Below are positions 16,646 to 25,178 of a DNA stretch of 64,000 bases, piece after piece. The notes under the pieces are model-generated. The model worked only from the letters and a program-made list of their open reading frames with translations. It made no database searches and had not been told where the DNA came from. The stretch spans positions 123,060 through 187,059 of the forward strand of contig NZ_JAGYPE020000004.1 in assembly GCF_018343545.2 (NCBI RefSeq), read 5' to 3'. The first letter of the stretch is position 1; each line of letters opens with the position of its first letter. A program made the translations under genes and the position numbers. The stretch is from Neobacillus citreus. Lineage in GTDB: Bacteria; Bacillota; Bacilli; Bacillales; Cytobacillaceae.

Positions 16646-17845
16646 ATGAACAAAATCGAAATAATAAATTTGACCAAGGTGTTCGGAGAAAAGCCACAAA
16701 AGGCAATAGAAATGCTTAAAAACGGGGAACAAAAGGATGAAATTTTAAATAAAACAGGAATGACCGTCGGGGTAAATCAGGTTTCCTTGTCGGTAAAACC
16801 AGGTGAAATTTTCGTCATAATGGGTCTTTCGGGAAGCGGCAAATCTACTTTAATAAGATTGATTAATAGGTTAATTGAACCTACTGCCGGAGAGGTTTTT
16901 ATCGATGGACAGGATATCACCAAGATGGATAAGACAGCTTTGATTGAAATGAGACGAAAAAAGCTAGGGATGGTCTTTCAAAAATTTGGTCTGCTTCCAC
17001 ACCGTTCTGTGTTGAATAACGTCGCCTATGGGTTGGAAATCCAAGGGGTAAAAAAGCCGGAACGAGAAGTTAGAGCGATGAAAATTATTGAGGACGTTGG
17101 ACTGAAGGGCTATGAAAAAAGCATGCCAAACCAGTTAAGTGGCGGCATGCAGCAGCGTGTCGGTTTAGCCCGGGCTTTGACCAGTGATACTGACATTTTA
17201 TTAATGGATGAAGCCTTTAGTGCGCTAGACCCGATTATCCGTAAAGAAATGCAGGATGAACTGTTAAGGCTGCAAAGCAAGATTGGAAAAACCGTTTTAT
17301 TTATCACTCATGACTTAGATGAAGCCCTAAAGCTCGGCGACAGGATCGCCATCATGAAGGATGGAGTGATCGTTCAAATCGGAACACCTGAAGAAATTTT
17401 GGCCAATCCTGCTGACAGCTATGTAGCCAACTTCGTCCAAGACATCGACCGTTCTAAAGTTTTAGTAGCTTCCCATGTGATGAAAATACCGGAGGCCGTC
17501 ATGTTTTATCATGAAGGATCTCAAGAAGCGGTTAGAAGAATGGAGGAAGCCGGATCACCGATTATTTATGTTGTTGATAGGGAAAAGAATTATCTTGGTT
17601 TATTAACAATTGATGATGCCATTAAGGCGTTTAATGAAAATCTCCCATTGGAAAGAGTTTTAATTGAAAGCGCTCTATCAGATCCTGATACTCCATTAAA
17701 TGACCTAATTGGTATTGCCGCTAATGCAAAATACCCTATTACCGTCGTAGAGAATGGGAAGTTATTGGGGATTATCTCACGTGTTTCTATTCTTTCAGGA
17801 TTGGTGCTTGGGAAAAACAACGAACGGGTGGTGGTCTCAGCATGA
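16646..17845 (+). CDS. OpuA-type ABC transporter ATP-binding protein with CBS domains
   Basis: A 399-residue ATPase of the glycine betaine/proline family. It has Walker A GLSGSGKST (about 58), signature LSGGMQQRVG (about 165), Walker B ILLMDEAFSALDP, and C-terminal tandem CBS domains (about 275-395), which in OpuA-type systems sense ionic strength or nucleotides. It drives import of a quaternary amine or related compound. Its stop codon overlaps the permease start (ATGA), so the two are coupled. Close relatives are annotated OpuAA or ProV. Confidence 0.9.
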   Translation: MNKIEIINLTKVFGEKPQKAIEMLKNGEQKDEILNKTGMTVGVNQVSLSVKPGEIFVIMGLSGSGKSTLIRLINRLIEPTAGEVFIDGQDITKMDKTALIEMRRKKLGMVFQKFGLLPHRSVLNNVAYGLEIQGVKKPEREVRAMKIIEDVGLKGYEKSMPNQLSGGMQQRVGLARALTSDTDILLMDEAFSALDPIIRKEMQDELLRLQSKIGKTVLFITHDLDEALKLGDRIAIMKDGVIVQIGTPEEILANPADSYVANFVQDIDRSKVLVASHVMKIPEAVMFYHEGSQEAVRRMEEAGSPIIYVVDREKNYLGLLTIDDAIKAFNENLPLERVLIESALSDPDTPLNDLIGIAANAKYPITVVENGKLLGIISRVSILSGLVLGKNNERVVVSA

Positions 17846-18678
17846 ACTATTTCAAATTACCATTAGAGGAGTGGACCAACACATTTATTAATGACTGGTT
17901 TCTTCCAAATATGAGCGGTTTTTTTGATGGGATAAGCAATTTATTCCAATCCTTTATTGATATGATTACGGAGATTTTAATTGCTGTTCCACCCGAAATT
18001 ATCGCGATTATTCTCATTATTTTGGCGTGGAGAATTTCCGGAAAAGGACTGGCGCTGTTCACCTTGGTAGGCTGTCTTTATATGGGTTCTGTCGGAATGT
18101 GGGAAGCGGCGATGCAAACAGTTGGGATTATGATAGTTTCCACAATTGTTTCTGTTTTTATCGGAGTTCCACTGGGAATTCTTAGTGCAACCAGCAGGAC
18201 TGTCGATAAAGTTATTCGTCCAATACTAGATTTCATGCAAACCCTGCCTATTTTCGTTTATTTGATTCCATCTATTCTTTTGTTCGGACTTGGTGGTGTA
18301 CCGGCAGTTATTGCTACATTCGTGTTTGCCGCACCGCCAGCAGTAAGAATGACTAGCTTAGGGATTAAACAAGTACCAGCTGAAGTGGTGGAAGCGTCGA
18401 AAGCTTTTGGGTCGACTACAACTCAATTATTGTTTAAGGTTCAGCTTCCACTGGCAATGCCAGCGATTATGGCTGGTGTCAACCAGACCATCATGTTGTC
18501 ATTATCAATGGCGGTCGTTTCTTCTATGATTGGTGCCCCAGGGCTAGGTTCTTCCGTATTGCGGGGAATTGCAACTGTGAACGTAGGACTTGGATTGACA
18601 GCGGGACTAGCAATTGTTGTTTTGGCGATTATTCTTGATCGTATTACACAAAGTTTAGGTCAAAAAACCAAAATTTAA
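17842..18678 (+). CDS. OpuA-type ABC transporter permease
   Basis: A 278-residue membrane protein with about 6-7 hydrophobic segments and the binding-protein-dependent transport motif EASKAFGSTTTQLLFKVQLP, which contacts the ATPase. The segment LDFMQTLPIFVYLIP is typical of ProW/OpuAB. ATG overlaps the stop of the ATPase gene. Confidence 0.9.
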   Translation: MNYFKLPLEEWTNTFINDWFLPNMSGFFDGISNLFQSFIDMITEILIAVPPEIIAIILIILAWRISGKGLALFTLVGCLYMGSVGMWEAAMQTVGIMIVSTIVSVFIGVPLGILSATSRTVDKVIRPILDFMQTLPIFVYLIPSILLFGLGGVPAVIATFVFAAPPAVRMTSLGIKQVPAEVVEASKAFGSTTTQLLFKVQLPLAMPAIMAGVNQTIMLSLSMAVVSSMIGAPGLGSSVLRGIATVNVGLGLTAGLAIVVLAIILDRITQSLGQKTKI

Positions 18679-18687
18679 GGAGGAGAA

Positions 18688-19575
18688 ATGATGAAAAAAG
18701 GATTATTAGGGTTAATCATCGCGATGGTTCTGCTTTCTGTAGTTGGCTGTTCATCTTCAAGTACATCTGGAGAAGGAAAAAAACAAGATGCAAAAGAAGG
18801 CAAAAAATCAGTAACAATAACATTTGGAGTTACACCGTGGAGCAGCACAGTACCGCCAACCAAAATAGCTAGTCTTATTTTAAAAGATATGGGATATACA
18901 GTAAAAGAAATGAATGCGGATGCCGGAAGTGTTTATACAGGTCTTTCACGTGGAGATATTGATGTATTTATGGATTCCTGGATTCCGGCACATACACCGT
19001 ACCTTGAAAAATATAAAGATTCTATCGAAGATACAGCTATTAGTTATAAGGACGCTGCAACAGGTTGGGTTGTCCCGAAATATATGACAGATATTAATTC
19101 TATCGCAGATTTGAAGGGGAAAGAAAGCGAAGTCAAAAACGAAATGTATTCAATTGAGGTAGGGACTAGTGCTTCAAAAACAATTGATGAAATGATTAAA
19201 GCTTATGGGTTAGATATTAAGCAGGTAAACTCATCTGAAGCAGCCATGCTCGCTGAGGCCATGCGGAAAATGGCAAAAAAAGAACCAGTTATCTTTTTCG
19301 GATGGCGGCCACACACAATGTTTAACAAGTTTGACCTAAAAGTCTTAAAGGACGATAAGAACTTTTTATCTGTTTCTGACATTCACGTCATTACCAATAA
19401 AAAGCTGAAAGAAACTGCCCCAGATGCCTATAAATTTTTAAGCAATTGGAGTATTCCTATTGATGATGTAGAAGAGATGATTGCCAAAATTGAAAACAAG
19501 GAAGACGCTGAGAAGGTTGCCCAAGAGTGGATTAAGAACAATCCAGATAAAGTAAAAGAAATGACCGGAAAATAA
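18688..19575 (+). CDS. Glycine betaine/proline-type substrate-binding lipoprotein
   Basis: A 295-residue lipoprotein: a short signal peptide ending in the lipobox SVVGC, then a low-complexity Ser/Lys linker, then the OpuAC-type binding fold. Ligand-cage segments are visible as GVTPWSSTV, DSWIPAH and FFGWRPHTMF. As I recall, betaine-binding OpuAC has an aromatic residue (GWKPHWMF) where this protein has Thr, so the cage is altered and the ligand may not be glycine betaine itself. AAGGAGGAG precedes the tandem ATG codons. It completes an ATPase-permease-binding protein set followed by a terminator hairpin. Confidence 0.88.
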   Translation: MMKKGLLGLIIAMVLLSVVGCSSSSTSGEGKKQDAKEGKKSVTITFGVTPWSSTVPPTKIASLILKDMGYTVKEMNADAGSVYTGLSRGDIDVFMDSWIPAHTPYLEKYKDSIEDTAISYKDAATGWVVPKYMTDINSIADLKGKESEVKNEMYSIEVGTSASKTIDEMIKAYGLDIKQVNSSEAAMLAEAMRKMAKKEPVIFFGWRPHTMFNKFDLKVLKDDKNFLSVSDIHVITNKKLKETAPDAYKFLSNWSIPIDDVEEMIAKIENKEDAEKVAQEWIKNNPDKVKEMTGK

Positions 19576-19589
19576 GACATGAATTCTTT

Positions 19590-19627
19590 CTGTGCTGACT
19601 TGTTATGGGTCAGCACAGAGTTATTTT
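19590..19627 (+). terminator. Terminator or attenuator between the transporter and CocE-like genes
   Basis: CTGTGCTGAC (19590-19599) and GTCAGCACAG (19609-19618) form a perfect 10-base-pair stem with a 9-base loop, followed by AGTTATTTTT. The next gene starts about 65 bases later with no obvious promoter, so read-through at reduced level is likely. Confidence 0.8.
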
Positions 19628-19683
19628 TACTGCCTAAAGCATTTACAATAAATAAATATGGGCAAGGAGAGAGGGATTTGGAA

Positions 19684-21411
19684 ATGAATCAAATTTTGGT
19701 GGAGAAAAATGTTCCTTGTACGTTAAGAGACGGAACTGTTCTATATGCTGATATCTATCGACCAAATAAAGAAGGTAAATTCCCTGTACTACTAACAAGG
19801 CACCCATACAACAAAGATTTGCCATTTTACTCCCATCGTTATTTGGATACGAACCGCTTGGTCCAAAACGGTTATGTTGTCATTAACCAAGATGTAAGGG
19901 GAAGGTATAATTCTGAAGGAAACTTCTACCCGATGATCCATGAAGCGGAAGATGGCTACGATACTGTTGAATGGGCTGCGAAATTACCTTTTTCAAATGG
20001 TAAGGTAGGAATGTTCGGATTATCCTATTATGGATTCACACAATTATTGGCAGCATCTGAACAGCCGCCGCATTTACAAGCTATCGCTCCAGTAATGACC
20101 TTAAGCAATCGTCGTGACACTACATTTACGGAAAGCGGAGCCTTTCTGCTTGCTTCCTCAGAAACATGGGGGCTTGAGTCACTGGCGCCGGATGAAATCA
20201 AACGAAAATATAAAAAACCCGCTCTAATTGCGGAAAAGATGAAGCAATTAGCGCACTTCTATAACAATATTAACGAATGGTACCGATTCAAACCGGTAAA
20301 GGACTGGCCGCCACTAAAAGAGCTTGGAGTAGCCTCAGCCTTCTATGATTCCTTCGATGAAACAGTAAGGGAAGAGCTCGGCGAAAGAATGAGTATATTT
20401 CATAAATATCATCAGTTTACGGTACCTGCGTATCATATTGCCGGCTGGTATGATAATCTCCTTCCGTCGACGATTCAAAACTATCTTGGAATGTCTGAAA
20501 AAGCAGCAACATCTGAAGCTAGAGACAATCAGAAATTAATGATTGGTGCCTGGGGACATGGAGTTTATACATCGACCCTTGGTGAACGGTCTTTCGGCCT
20601 TCATGCTGCAGGTGACTGGATTGATTACAAGGAAGATCTAACGGGATTACATCTGCGCTGGTTTGATTATTGGTTAAAAGGAATAGACACAGGGATTGTG
20701 AATGAGGCTCCGATAAAGATCTTTGTAATGGGCATTAATGAGTGGCGTGATGAATATGAATGGCCATTAGCCCGGACTAATTATAAGCCTTTCTATTTAC
20801 ATAGCGAAGGGAAGGCCAATACGAGGTTTGGTGATGGAGAGTTATCTTGGGAAAAGCCTGGGAACGAACCGAATGATCAATTCATTTATGACCCTGAAAA
20901 TCCAGTTCCAACTAAAGGTGGGGGAACATTATTTGCTGGGGCTCATACGTACGGCCCTCAGGACCAACGCAGAGTTGAAGAACGGGAGGATGTCCTTGTT
21001 TATACATCACAGCCTTTAGAACAGCCATTGGAAGTGACAGGTCCAATCAAGGCAAAGCTGTGGGTCCAAACAGATGCGGTTTCTACAGACTTCACAGCAA
21101 AGTTGATAGATGTCATGCCAGATGGTACAGCCTATAATCTCACTGATGGAATTGTTCGTTTGTCAAATCAACACTCAGGAAATACCGTCGAAATCGAAAT
21201 TGATATGTGGGCTACCAGTAATGTGTTCCTGCCGGGTCATTGTATTAGGGTGGAGGTATCCTCTAGCAATTTCCCGCGTTATGATGCGAATTTAAACACA
21301 GGAAAAACAATGATTGATAGTCTTGAAAGTAAATGTGCTCGGCAAACCATTTTCCATCAGGAGGAATATCCATCCTATCTGTTGCTGCCGGTAATTGAGA
21401 CAGAAAAATAA
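19684..21411 (+). CDS. CocE/NonD-family serine hydrolase (X-Pro dipeptidyl-peptidase-like)
   Basis: A 575-residue hydrolase. The N-terminal alpha/beta-hydrolase domain has the nucleophile elbow GLSYYG (Ser114) and the QDVRGRYNSEG segment. The C-terminal half is the jelly-roll domain of the X-Pro/CocE family (EVTGPIKAKLWVQTDAVSTDF, VEVSSSNFPRYDAN). Members cleave esters or amides such as cocaine, glutaryl-7-ACA or peptide substrates. Next to an OpuA-like importer it may hydrolyse an imported ester or amide of a quaternary amine. An in-frame TTG at 19678 has equally good spacing from AAGGAG and is an alternative start. Confidence 0.85.
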   Translation: MNQILVEKNVPCTLRDGTVLYADIYRPNKEGKFPVLLTRHPYNKDLPFYSHRYLDTNRLVQNGYVVINQDVRGRYNSEGNFYPMIHEAEDGYDTVEWAAKLPFSNGKVGMFGLSYYGFTQLLAASEQPPHLQAIAPVMTLSNRRDTTFTESGAFLLASSETWGLESLAPDEIKRKYKKPALIAEKMKQLAHFYNNINEWYRFKPVKDWPPLKELGVASAFYDSFDETVREELGERMSIFHKYHQFTVPAYHIAGWYDNLLPSTIQNYLGMSEKAATSEARDNQKLMIGAWGHGVYTSTLGERSFGLHAAGDWIDYKEDLTGLHLRWFDYWLKGIDTGIVNEAPIKIFVMGINEWRDEYEWPLARTNYKPFYLHSEGKANTRFGDGELSWEKPGNEPNDQFIYDPENPVPTKGGGTLFAGAHTYGPQDQRRVEEREDVLVYTSQPLEQPLEVTGPIKAKLWVQTDAVSTDFTAKLIDVMPDGTAYNLTDGIVRLSNQHSGNTVEIEIDMWATSNVFLPGHCIRVEVSSSNFPRYDANLNTGKTMIDSLESKCARQTIFHQEEYPSYLLLPVIETEK

Positions 21412-21483
21412 ATATAATAACTGTCATTTGACTGAGCAGGCTGATTTTTCTTCACATTAGTCATTTTATCTGAGGTGCTCCGT

Positions 21484-22014
21484 GTGTTAGAAATCTTTTT
21501 AATCTTATTATTGCAGCTTATTTATGTACCGTTACTTACACTTCGAATCATATTCATAGTTAGAAATCTCACCACCCTTGCAGCCATCTTAGGGATGGCG
21601 GAAATGCTCGTTTATGTATTTGGATTAGCTTTAGTGTTTAATGGAAGTCAGAGTATTTTAGCGATGGTTGTTTATGCAGTTGGGTTTGGTATAGGGATCA
21701 TTTACGGGACAAAAATAGAACAGAAATTGGCGGTAGGTTATATTATTTTTACAGTCAACACTCAAACAAAAAACATAGAACTTATAGAAACGCTCAGAAA
21801 CAATGGGTTTGGAATTACCTTGTTTGTTGGGGAAGGACGTGATGGGGACCGTTATAAAATGGAAATTTTCACGAAACGGAATCGAGAAAAGGAATTAATC
21901 TCGATGATTGAAAAATTTGAACCGAACGCTTTTATTGTATCCTATGAACCTAGGTTTTTTAAGGGAGGATATTTACTGGATCGGAGAAAAAATCCAAACA
22001 AGAAAACCGGCTAG
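21484..22014 (+). CDS. UPF0316 / DUF2179 membrane protein (YebE-like)
   Basis: A 176-residue protein with three N-terminal membrane spans (about 1-75, including LRIIFIVRNLTTLAAILGMAE). A soluble C-terminal DUF2179 domain (about 95-165, with GFGITLFVGEGRDGDRYKMEIFT read in parts) follows. Function is unknown; DUF2179 domains are regulatory-looking folds also found in YitT-type proteins. The GTG at 21484 has GAGGTG six bases upstream; the earlier GTG at 21475 overlaps that site. Confidence 0.85.
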   Translation: MLEIFLILLLQLIYVPLLTLRIIFIVRNLTTLAAILGMAEMLVYVFGLALVFNGSQSILAMVVYAVGFGIGIIYGTKIEQKLAVGYIIFTVNTQTKNIELIETLRNNGFGITLFVGEGRDGDRYKMEIFTKRNREKELISMIEKFEPNAFIVSYEPRFFKGGYLLDRRKNPNKKTG

Positions 22015-22044
22015 CTGCTAAAATAGAGCTTGTCTTTTATATTT

Positions 22045-22100
22045 AAAAGGGTCAGCCCCCTGTGCTTTAGTATAAAGCGATGGGAGACTGACCCTTTTTA
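22045..22100. terminator. Bidirectional terminator between the DUF2179 gene and adc
   Basis: AAAAGGGTCAG and CTGACCCTTTTT form a perfect 11-base-pair stem around a 33-base insert, with T-runs for both directions. Confidence 0.8.
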
Positions 22101-22105
22101 CCGAC

Positions 22106-22882
22106 TTATTTTTGGCTTACTAATTCCTTATTTGAAGGTACACTAGCTTCGGCTAAATAATCATGAACTACCTCTGTGCGCGGGAGAGATAGGTCAGTAA
22201 GGATATGGGAAGCAGAGACGATTTCTAGCACAGGAAAGTCTGCCAGCGGAGCAAGAGCATGAGCAAATAGCTGCAGGCGGGCAGGGGAAGTCCATGCGCC
22301 TTTGATTGTAATGTCCTTAATCTCTCCTCGCACCAACTCACAAATACGAGGCTTTCCATTCTGTCCCCGAATTAGCTTTAACATATAGTACGGCTTACAA
22401 ATTTCTTCACGAGCAGCTTCTAAATCGATTTGCTGATGCTTATAACCCATCGTCGCGGTTGCTACTCTTAATGTACCGTAGTCCAAAGTGCCTACAAGTG
22501 TGTCGGAATCTATGTATAAACTTGGTTTGCCCAGTTTCTTTGGATACGCTCCAACTTCACGGCCTGCAGCAATGGCTGGATGATTATCCACATACATGCA
22601 GTGTACATAGTCGCCTTTTTCACCATTGTAATTAACTTGAATGACTTGACCACACTCCGTGTAAGAGCCCAAACCAGTCACATCTGGCATCCGGATGACC
22701 TCAAACTTCACAAGCGGCTCATCGATTTCAAGCGGTTCAGGTACTACCTTTCTCAAAGCCTCGATGTCAGTACGATAGACAATGTTTAAGTATTCGCGAT
22801 TATTAAATCGATATGGCCCGCGTGGGAAAGCAGGTGCATCCAGCGGAGTGGAGATTTGTTTTGCAACTTCTTCTAATTTCAT
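22106..22882 (-). CDS. adc: Acetoacetate decarboxylase
   Basis: A 258-residue enzyme that decarboxylates acetoacetate to acetone and CO2 through a Schiff base. From the chosen start, the active-site pair falls at Lys115-Lys116 in GAYPKKLG, matching the numbering of the Clostridium acetobutylicum enzyme. Other near-identical blocks are KQISTP, PAFPRGPY, VPEPLEIDEPLV and VGTLDYGTLRVATATMGYKH. The ATG at 22891 lies on top of the Shine-Dalgarno GAAAGGA, so the ATG at 22882 is chosen. It is divergent from a 3-oxoacid CoA-transferase, which supplies acetoacetate. Confidence 0.95.
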   Translation of the reverse strand: MKLEEVAKQISTPLDAPAFPRGPYRFNNREYLNIVYRTDIEALRKVVPEPLEIDEPLVKFEVIRMPDVTGLGSYTECGQVIQVNYNGEKGDYVHCMYVDNHPAIAAGREVGAYPKKLGKPSLYIDSDTLVGTLDYGTLRVATATMGYKHQQIDLEAAREEICKPYYMLKLIRGQNGKPRICELVRGEIKDITIKGAWTSPARLQLFAHALAPLADFPVLEIVSASHILTDLSLPRTEVVHDYLAEASVPSNKELVSQK

Positions 22883-22971
22883 TTCAAACATCCTTTCAGT
22901 AGTTTAATAATATGTAAATTATTTAAATAATAAAAACCTATTAAAAAATAAAAATCGAATAACAATACAGT

Positions 22972-23003
22972 TATTATTGTACATGCAATAATAGCTTTGT
23001 CAA
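22972..23003 (-). promoter_or_regulatory. adc promoter overlapped by an inverted repeat
   Basis: On the minus strand TTGACA (23003-22998), 16 bases, TACAAT (22981-22976). The inverted repeat TATTATTG-TACATG-CAATAATA (22972-22993) covers the -10 box and half of the spacer, an ideal place for a repressor or for a response regulator. Confidence 0.65.
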
Positions 23004-23182
23004 CGAAATAAGCAGATTACTCAAAATTTTTAGATTTTTGTCGAAAAAGCACGAAAATATTGTTATGACAATGTTTTGTGAAGGTTGTATTATAATATTG
23101 ACACTCTTCAACGTTAAATTGGTTTGAAAAGTTGGGAAAAATTATTATTCTATAAAAGATAAAAAAATTATTCAAATATTAA

Positions 23183-23212
23183 TTGACAGAAAATTACCTC
23201 TTGTCTTATTAT
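23183..23212 (+). promoter_or_regulatory. Sigma-A promoter of the CoA-transferase operon
   Basis: TTGACA (23183-23188), 18 bases, TATTAT (23207-23212). The expected start of transcription is about 23219, just before the palindromic operator. Confidence 0.7.
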
Positions 23213-23225
23213 TTAACATGATAAC

Positions 23226-23243
23226 ATACCAACCGGTTAGTAT
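23226..23243. promoter_or_regulatory. TetR-type palindromic operator of the CoA-transferase operon
   Basis: ATACCAACCGGTTAGTAT is an 18-base palindrome with a single mismatched pair, centred on AACCGGTT, a form typical of TetR/AcrR-family operators. It lies at about +7 to +24 of the predicted transcript. No TetR gene is present in this window, so the regulator is encoded elsewhere. Confidence 0.7.
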
Positions 23244-23280
23244 GAAAGTGAAAACAGTAAATTCATAAGGAGAATGCAGG

Positions 23281-23967
23281 ATGAACGATACGATTGAACA
23301 GATTCAAACGAAAGTGAAATTCTTAACAGCAGACGAGGCAATCGGGGAAATTCCCGAAGGTTCCAGTATTATGGTAGGGGGATTCGGTTTCCCTGGTATG
23401 CCGCGTCATCTTTCGAGGGCGCTAGTTAGACGGGAAGAGCTCCGTGATCTTACCCTAATCACAAATAGTCTTGGAAGTGTATCCATTCTGAATGATTTGT
23501 TTGAGCAAAATCGCATCAAAAAAGTAGTAGGGAGTTTCTTTTCCACAAATAAGGAACTTGTGAAAGCGAATCGTGAGGGAAGTGTTGAAATCGAGTTATT
23601 GCCGCAAGGGACATTTACAGAAGCGATTCGTCTAGGCGGAGCAGGGATTCCAGCATTTTTCACCCCAACAGCTGCGGGAACAGATCTGGCCCGTGGGAAA
23701 GAAACACGTACATATAACGGACGCGAGCATGTCCTTGAACAATCACTGACTGCTGATGTGGCAATTATCCGTGCCCATAAGGCTGATAAAGCGGGTAATC
23801 TTGTCTATAAAAAGACAGCGCAAAACTTTAACCCAGCCATGGCAACTGCAGCCAAATTAACGATTGTGGAAGTAGACGAAATTGTGGAAATTGGTGAGTT
23901 GGATCCGGATAAGATTGTTACACCATTTATCTTTGTTGATATTGTTGTAAAAAGGGAGGAAGTGTAA
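23281..23967 (+). CDS. 3-oxoacid CoA-transferase subunit A
   Basis: A 228-residue subunit with the CoA-binding glycine loop VGGFGFPGMP near residue 31 and the segment GRGKE-like ARGKETRTYNGR. It moves CoA between acetoacetyl-CoA and a carboxylate (succinate, acetate or butyrate). The start has AAGGAGAATGC upstream. The B subunit follows after one base. Family names are ScoA, AtoD and CtfA; the neighbouring adc favours an acetoacetate-forming CtfA-like role but does not prove it. Confidence 0.92.
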   Translation: MNDTIEQIQTKVKFLTADEAIGEIPEGSSIMVGGFGFPGMPRHLSRALVRREELRDLTLITNSLGSVSILNDLFEQNRIKKVVGSFFSTNKELVKANREGSVEIELLPQGTFTEAIRLGGAGIPAFFTPTAAGTDLARGKETRTYNGREHVLEQSLTADVAIIRAHKADKAGNLVYKKTAQNFNPAMATAAKLTIVEVDEIVEIGELDPDKIVTPFIFVDIVVKREEV

Positions 23968-23968
23968 G

Positions 23969-24670
23969 ATGAGCTACTCTGTTAAGCATTATATAGCATG
24001 GCGTTGTGCACAGGAATTATCTTTAGGTTGTGTAAATCTTGGAATTGGAATCCCAACCCTGGTGGCAGATTATTTGCCAAAGGGAGTTGTTACCCTGCAT
24101 TCTGAAAACGGCATCTTGGGTGCCGGACCAGAACCCGGACCTGACTTTGTTGTTGATCCGGAAAATATGGATTTGGTGAATGCTTCAGGTGTTCAGCCAA
24201 TCACAGCACTGCCGCATGCTTCCTATTTTGATAGTTCATTATCATTTTGTATCATGCGCGGCGGCCATCTTGATGCTACTGTTATTGGAGCCCTGCAGGT
24301 TTCCGAAACAGGTGATATTGCAAGTTGGGCAGTACCAGGAAAGGATGTTCTTGGTGTAGGAGGAGCAATGGACCTCGTTGTTGGAGCAAAACGAGTCATT
24401 GCCGCGATGACGCACCTATCACCTAAAGGAGAACCGAAAATCCTTCCGGAGTGTACATATCCTTTAACTGCAAAAAATCGCGTCGACACTATCGTTACGG
24501 AGTATGCTGTCTTTAAATTCCGAGAAGGGAAGCTTTATCTGGTAGAAATGGTGGATGAACTTACTTTCGAACAGTTGAAGGAAATGACACCTGCTTCTTA
24601 CGAAATTGCAGATGACTTCAAATGGGTAAAGAGAGATTCTATAACAGAAGAGCAACTTGTATTAAAATAG
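23969..24670 (+). CDS. 3-oxoacid CoA-transferase subunit B
   Basis: A 233-residue subunit bearing the catalytic Glu46 in HSENGILGAGP, which forms the enzyme-CoA thioester. The N-terminal NLGIGIPTLVADYLP and the internal AMDLVVGAKRVIAAMTH are family landmarks. It is co-transcribed with subunit A and ends before a strong terminator. Confidence 0.93.
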   Translation: MSYSVKHYIAWRCAQELSLGCVNLGIGIPTLVADYLPKGVVTLHSENGILGAGPEPGPDFVVDPENMDLVNASGVQPITALPHASYFDSSLSFCIMRGGHLDATVIGALQVSETGDIASWAVPGKDVLGVGGAMDLVVGAKRVIAAMTHLSPKGEPKILPECTYPLTAKNRVDTIVTEYAVFKFREGKLYLVEMVDELTFEQLKEMTPASYEIADDFKWVKRDSITEEQLVLK

Positions 24671-24726
24671 AATTTATCTGAAACGATACAATATCAATAA
24701 AATAGGAAACCTCAAAGGTTCCCCAG

Positions 24727-24762
24727 ATTGCCGAGAAATGGTATTTTTCTCGGCAATTTTAC
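24727..24762 (+). terminator. Terminator of the CoA-transferase operon
   Basis: ATTGCCGAGAAA (24727-24738) and TTTCTCGGCAAT (24746-24757) form a perfect 12-base-pair stem with a 7-base loop, followed by TTTTACATTTTG. Confidence 0.9.
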
Positions 24763-24870
24763 ATTTTGTTTAATTCATTAATGATTGTCCCTGCTAACTG
24801 GCCTGTTGATATTTCGGCTCCAGTCACCTTCTTTTCCTCGAGGAGGTACATGTTGTAAAAGGAGATGAAG

Positions 24871-25040
24871 TGTCCGAATAAGTTCCACCTTTCGGACAAA
24901 ATCGCTTGAAAAAGAGGTGAAAAAGGCCGAACCAGTTCCACCTTCGGACAAAATCGCTTGAAAAAGAGGTGAAAAAGGCCGAACCTGTACAACCTTCAGA
25001 CAACAAAATTGCTTGAAAAAAGGGGAGGTGTCCGAAAACC
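24871..25040. repeat. Tandem repeat, about three copies of a 52-53-base unit
   Basis: Units begin at about 24881, 24934 and 24986. Copies 1 and 2 are identical except for one extra T; copy 3 has diverged. Each contains TTCGGACAAAATCGCTTG, then AAAAAGAGGTGAAAAAGGCCGAACC. Inverted TGTCCGAA/TTCGGACA elements bracket the block (24871-24878 with 24891-24898, and GTGTCCGAAAA near 25029), so the RNA could fold into repeated hairpins. Confidence 0.85.
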
Positions 25041-25178
25041 CCGGTTATACGGACTTTTATCCAAACAAGTAAATAAAAGGCTATCGAAGTTTTTTCGACA
25101 GCCCGAGAACCCTTTGTATTCGTTTTTTAATTTCGCCTACCGCTACCCATAATGTAATGACTAGGATGGGTAAACCGG

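Larger units (their letters stand above)
22883..23280. other. Divergent regulatory region adc / CoA-transferase
   Basis: This 398-base, very AT-rich gap contains the two opposing promoters and the two palindromes listed separately. Between them (about 23010-23180) there is only AT-rich sequence, including a second TTGACA at 23097-23102 on the plus strand that lacks a good -10 box. No small ORF stands out. Confidence 0.6.
24671..25178. other. Intergenic region with terminator and tandem repeats
   Basis: This 508-base gap holds the CoA-transferase terminator (24727-24760), a block of about three 52-53-base repeats (24871-25040), and a weak hairpin GGCTATCGAA/TTCGACAGCC near 25079-25104 downstream of the CAP-domain gene. 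Open frames across the repeats in several phases code only repetitive basic/aromatic peptides without ribosome binding sites, so I do not call a gene. Confidence 0.7.

Noticed and set aside
24759..25006. Overlapping minus-strand frames of 60-77 codons across the tandem repeat
   Set aside because: They are open only because the repeated unit lacks stops in those phases. They encode repetitive Phe/Arg-rich peptides, have no ribosome binding site at sensible spacing, and overlap each other.
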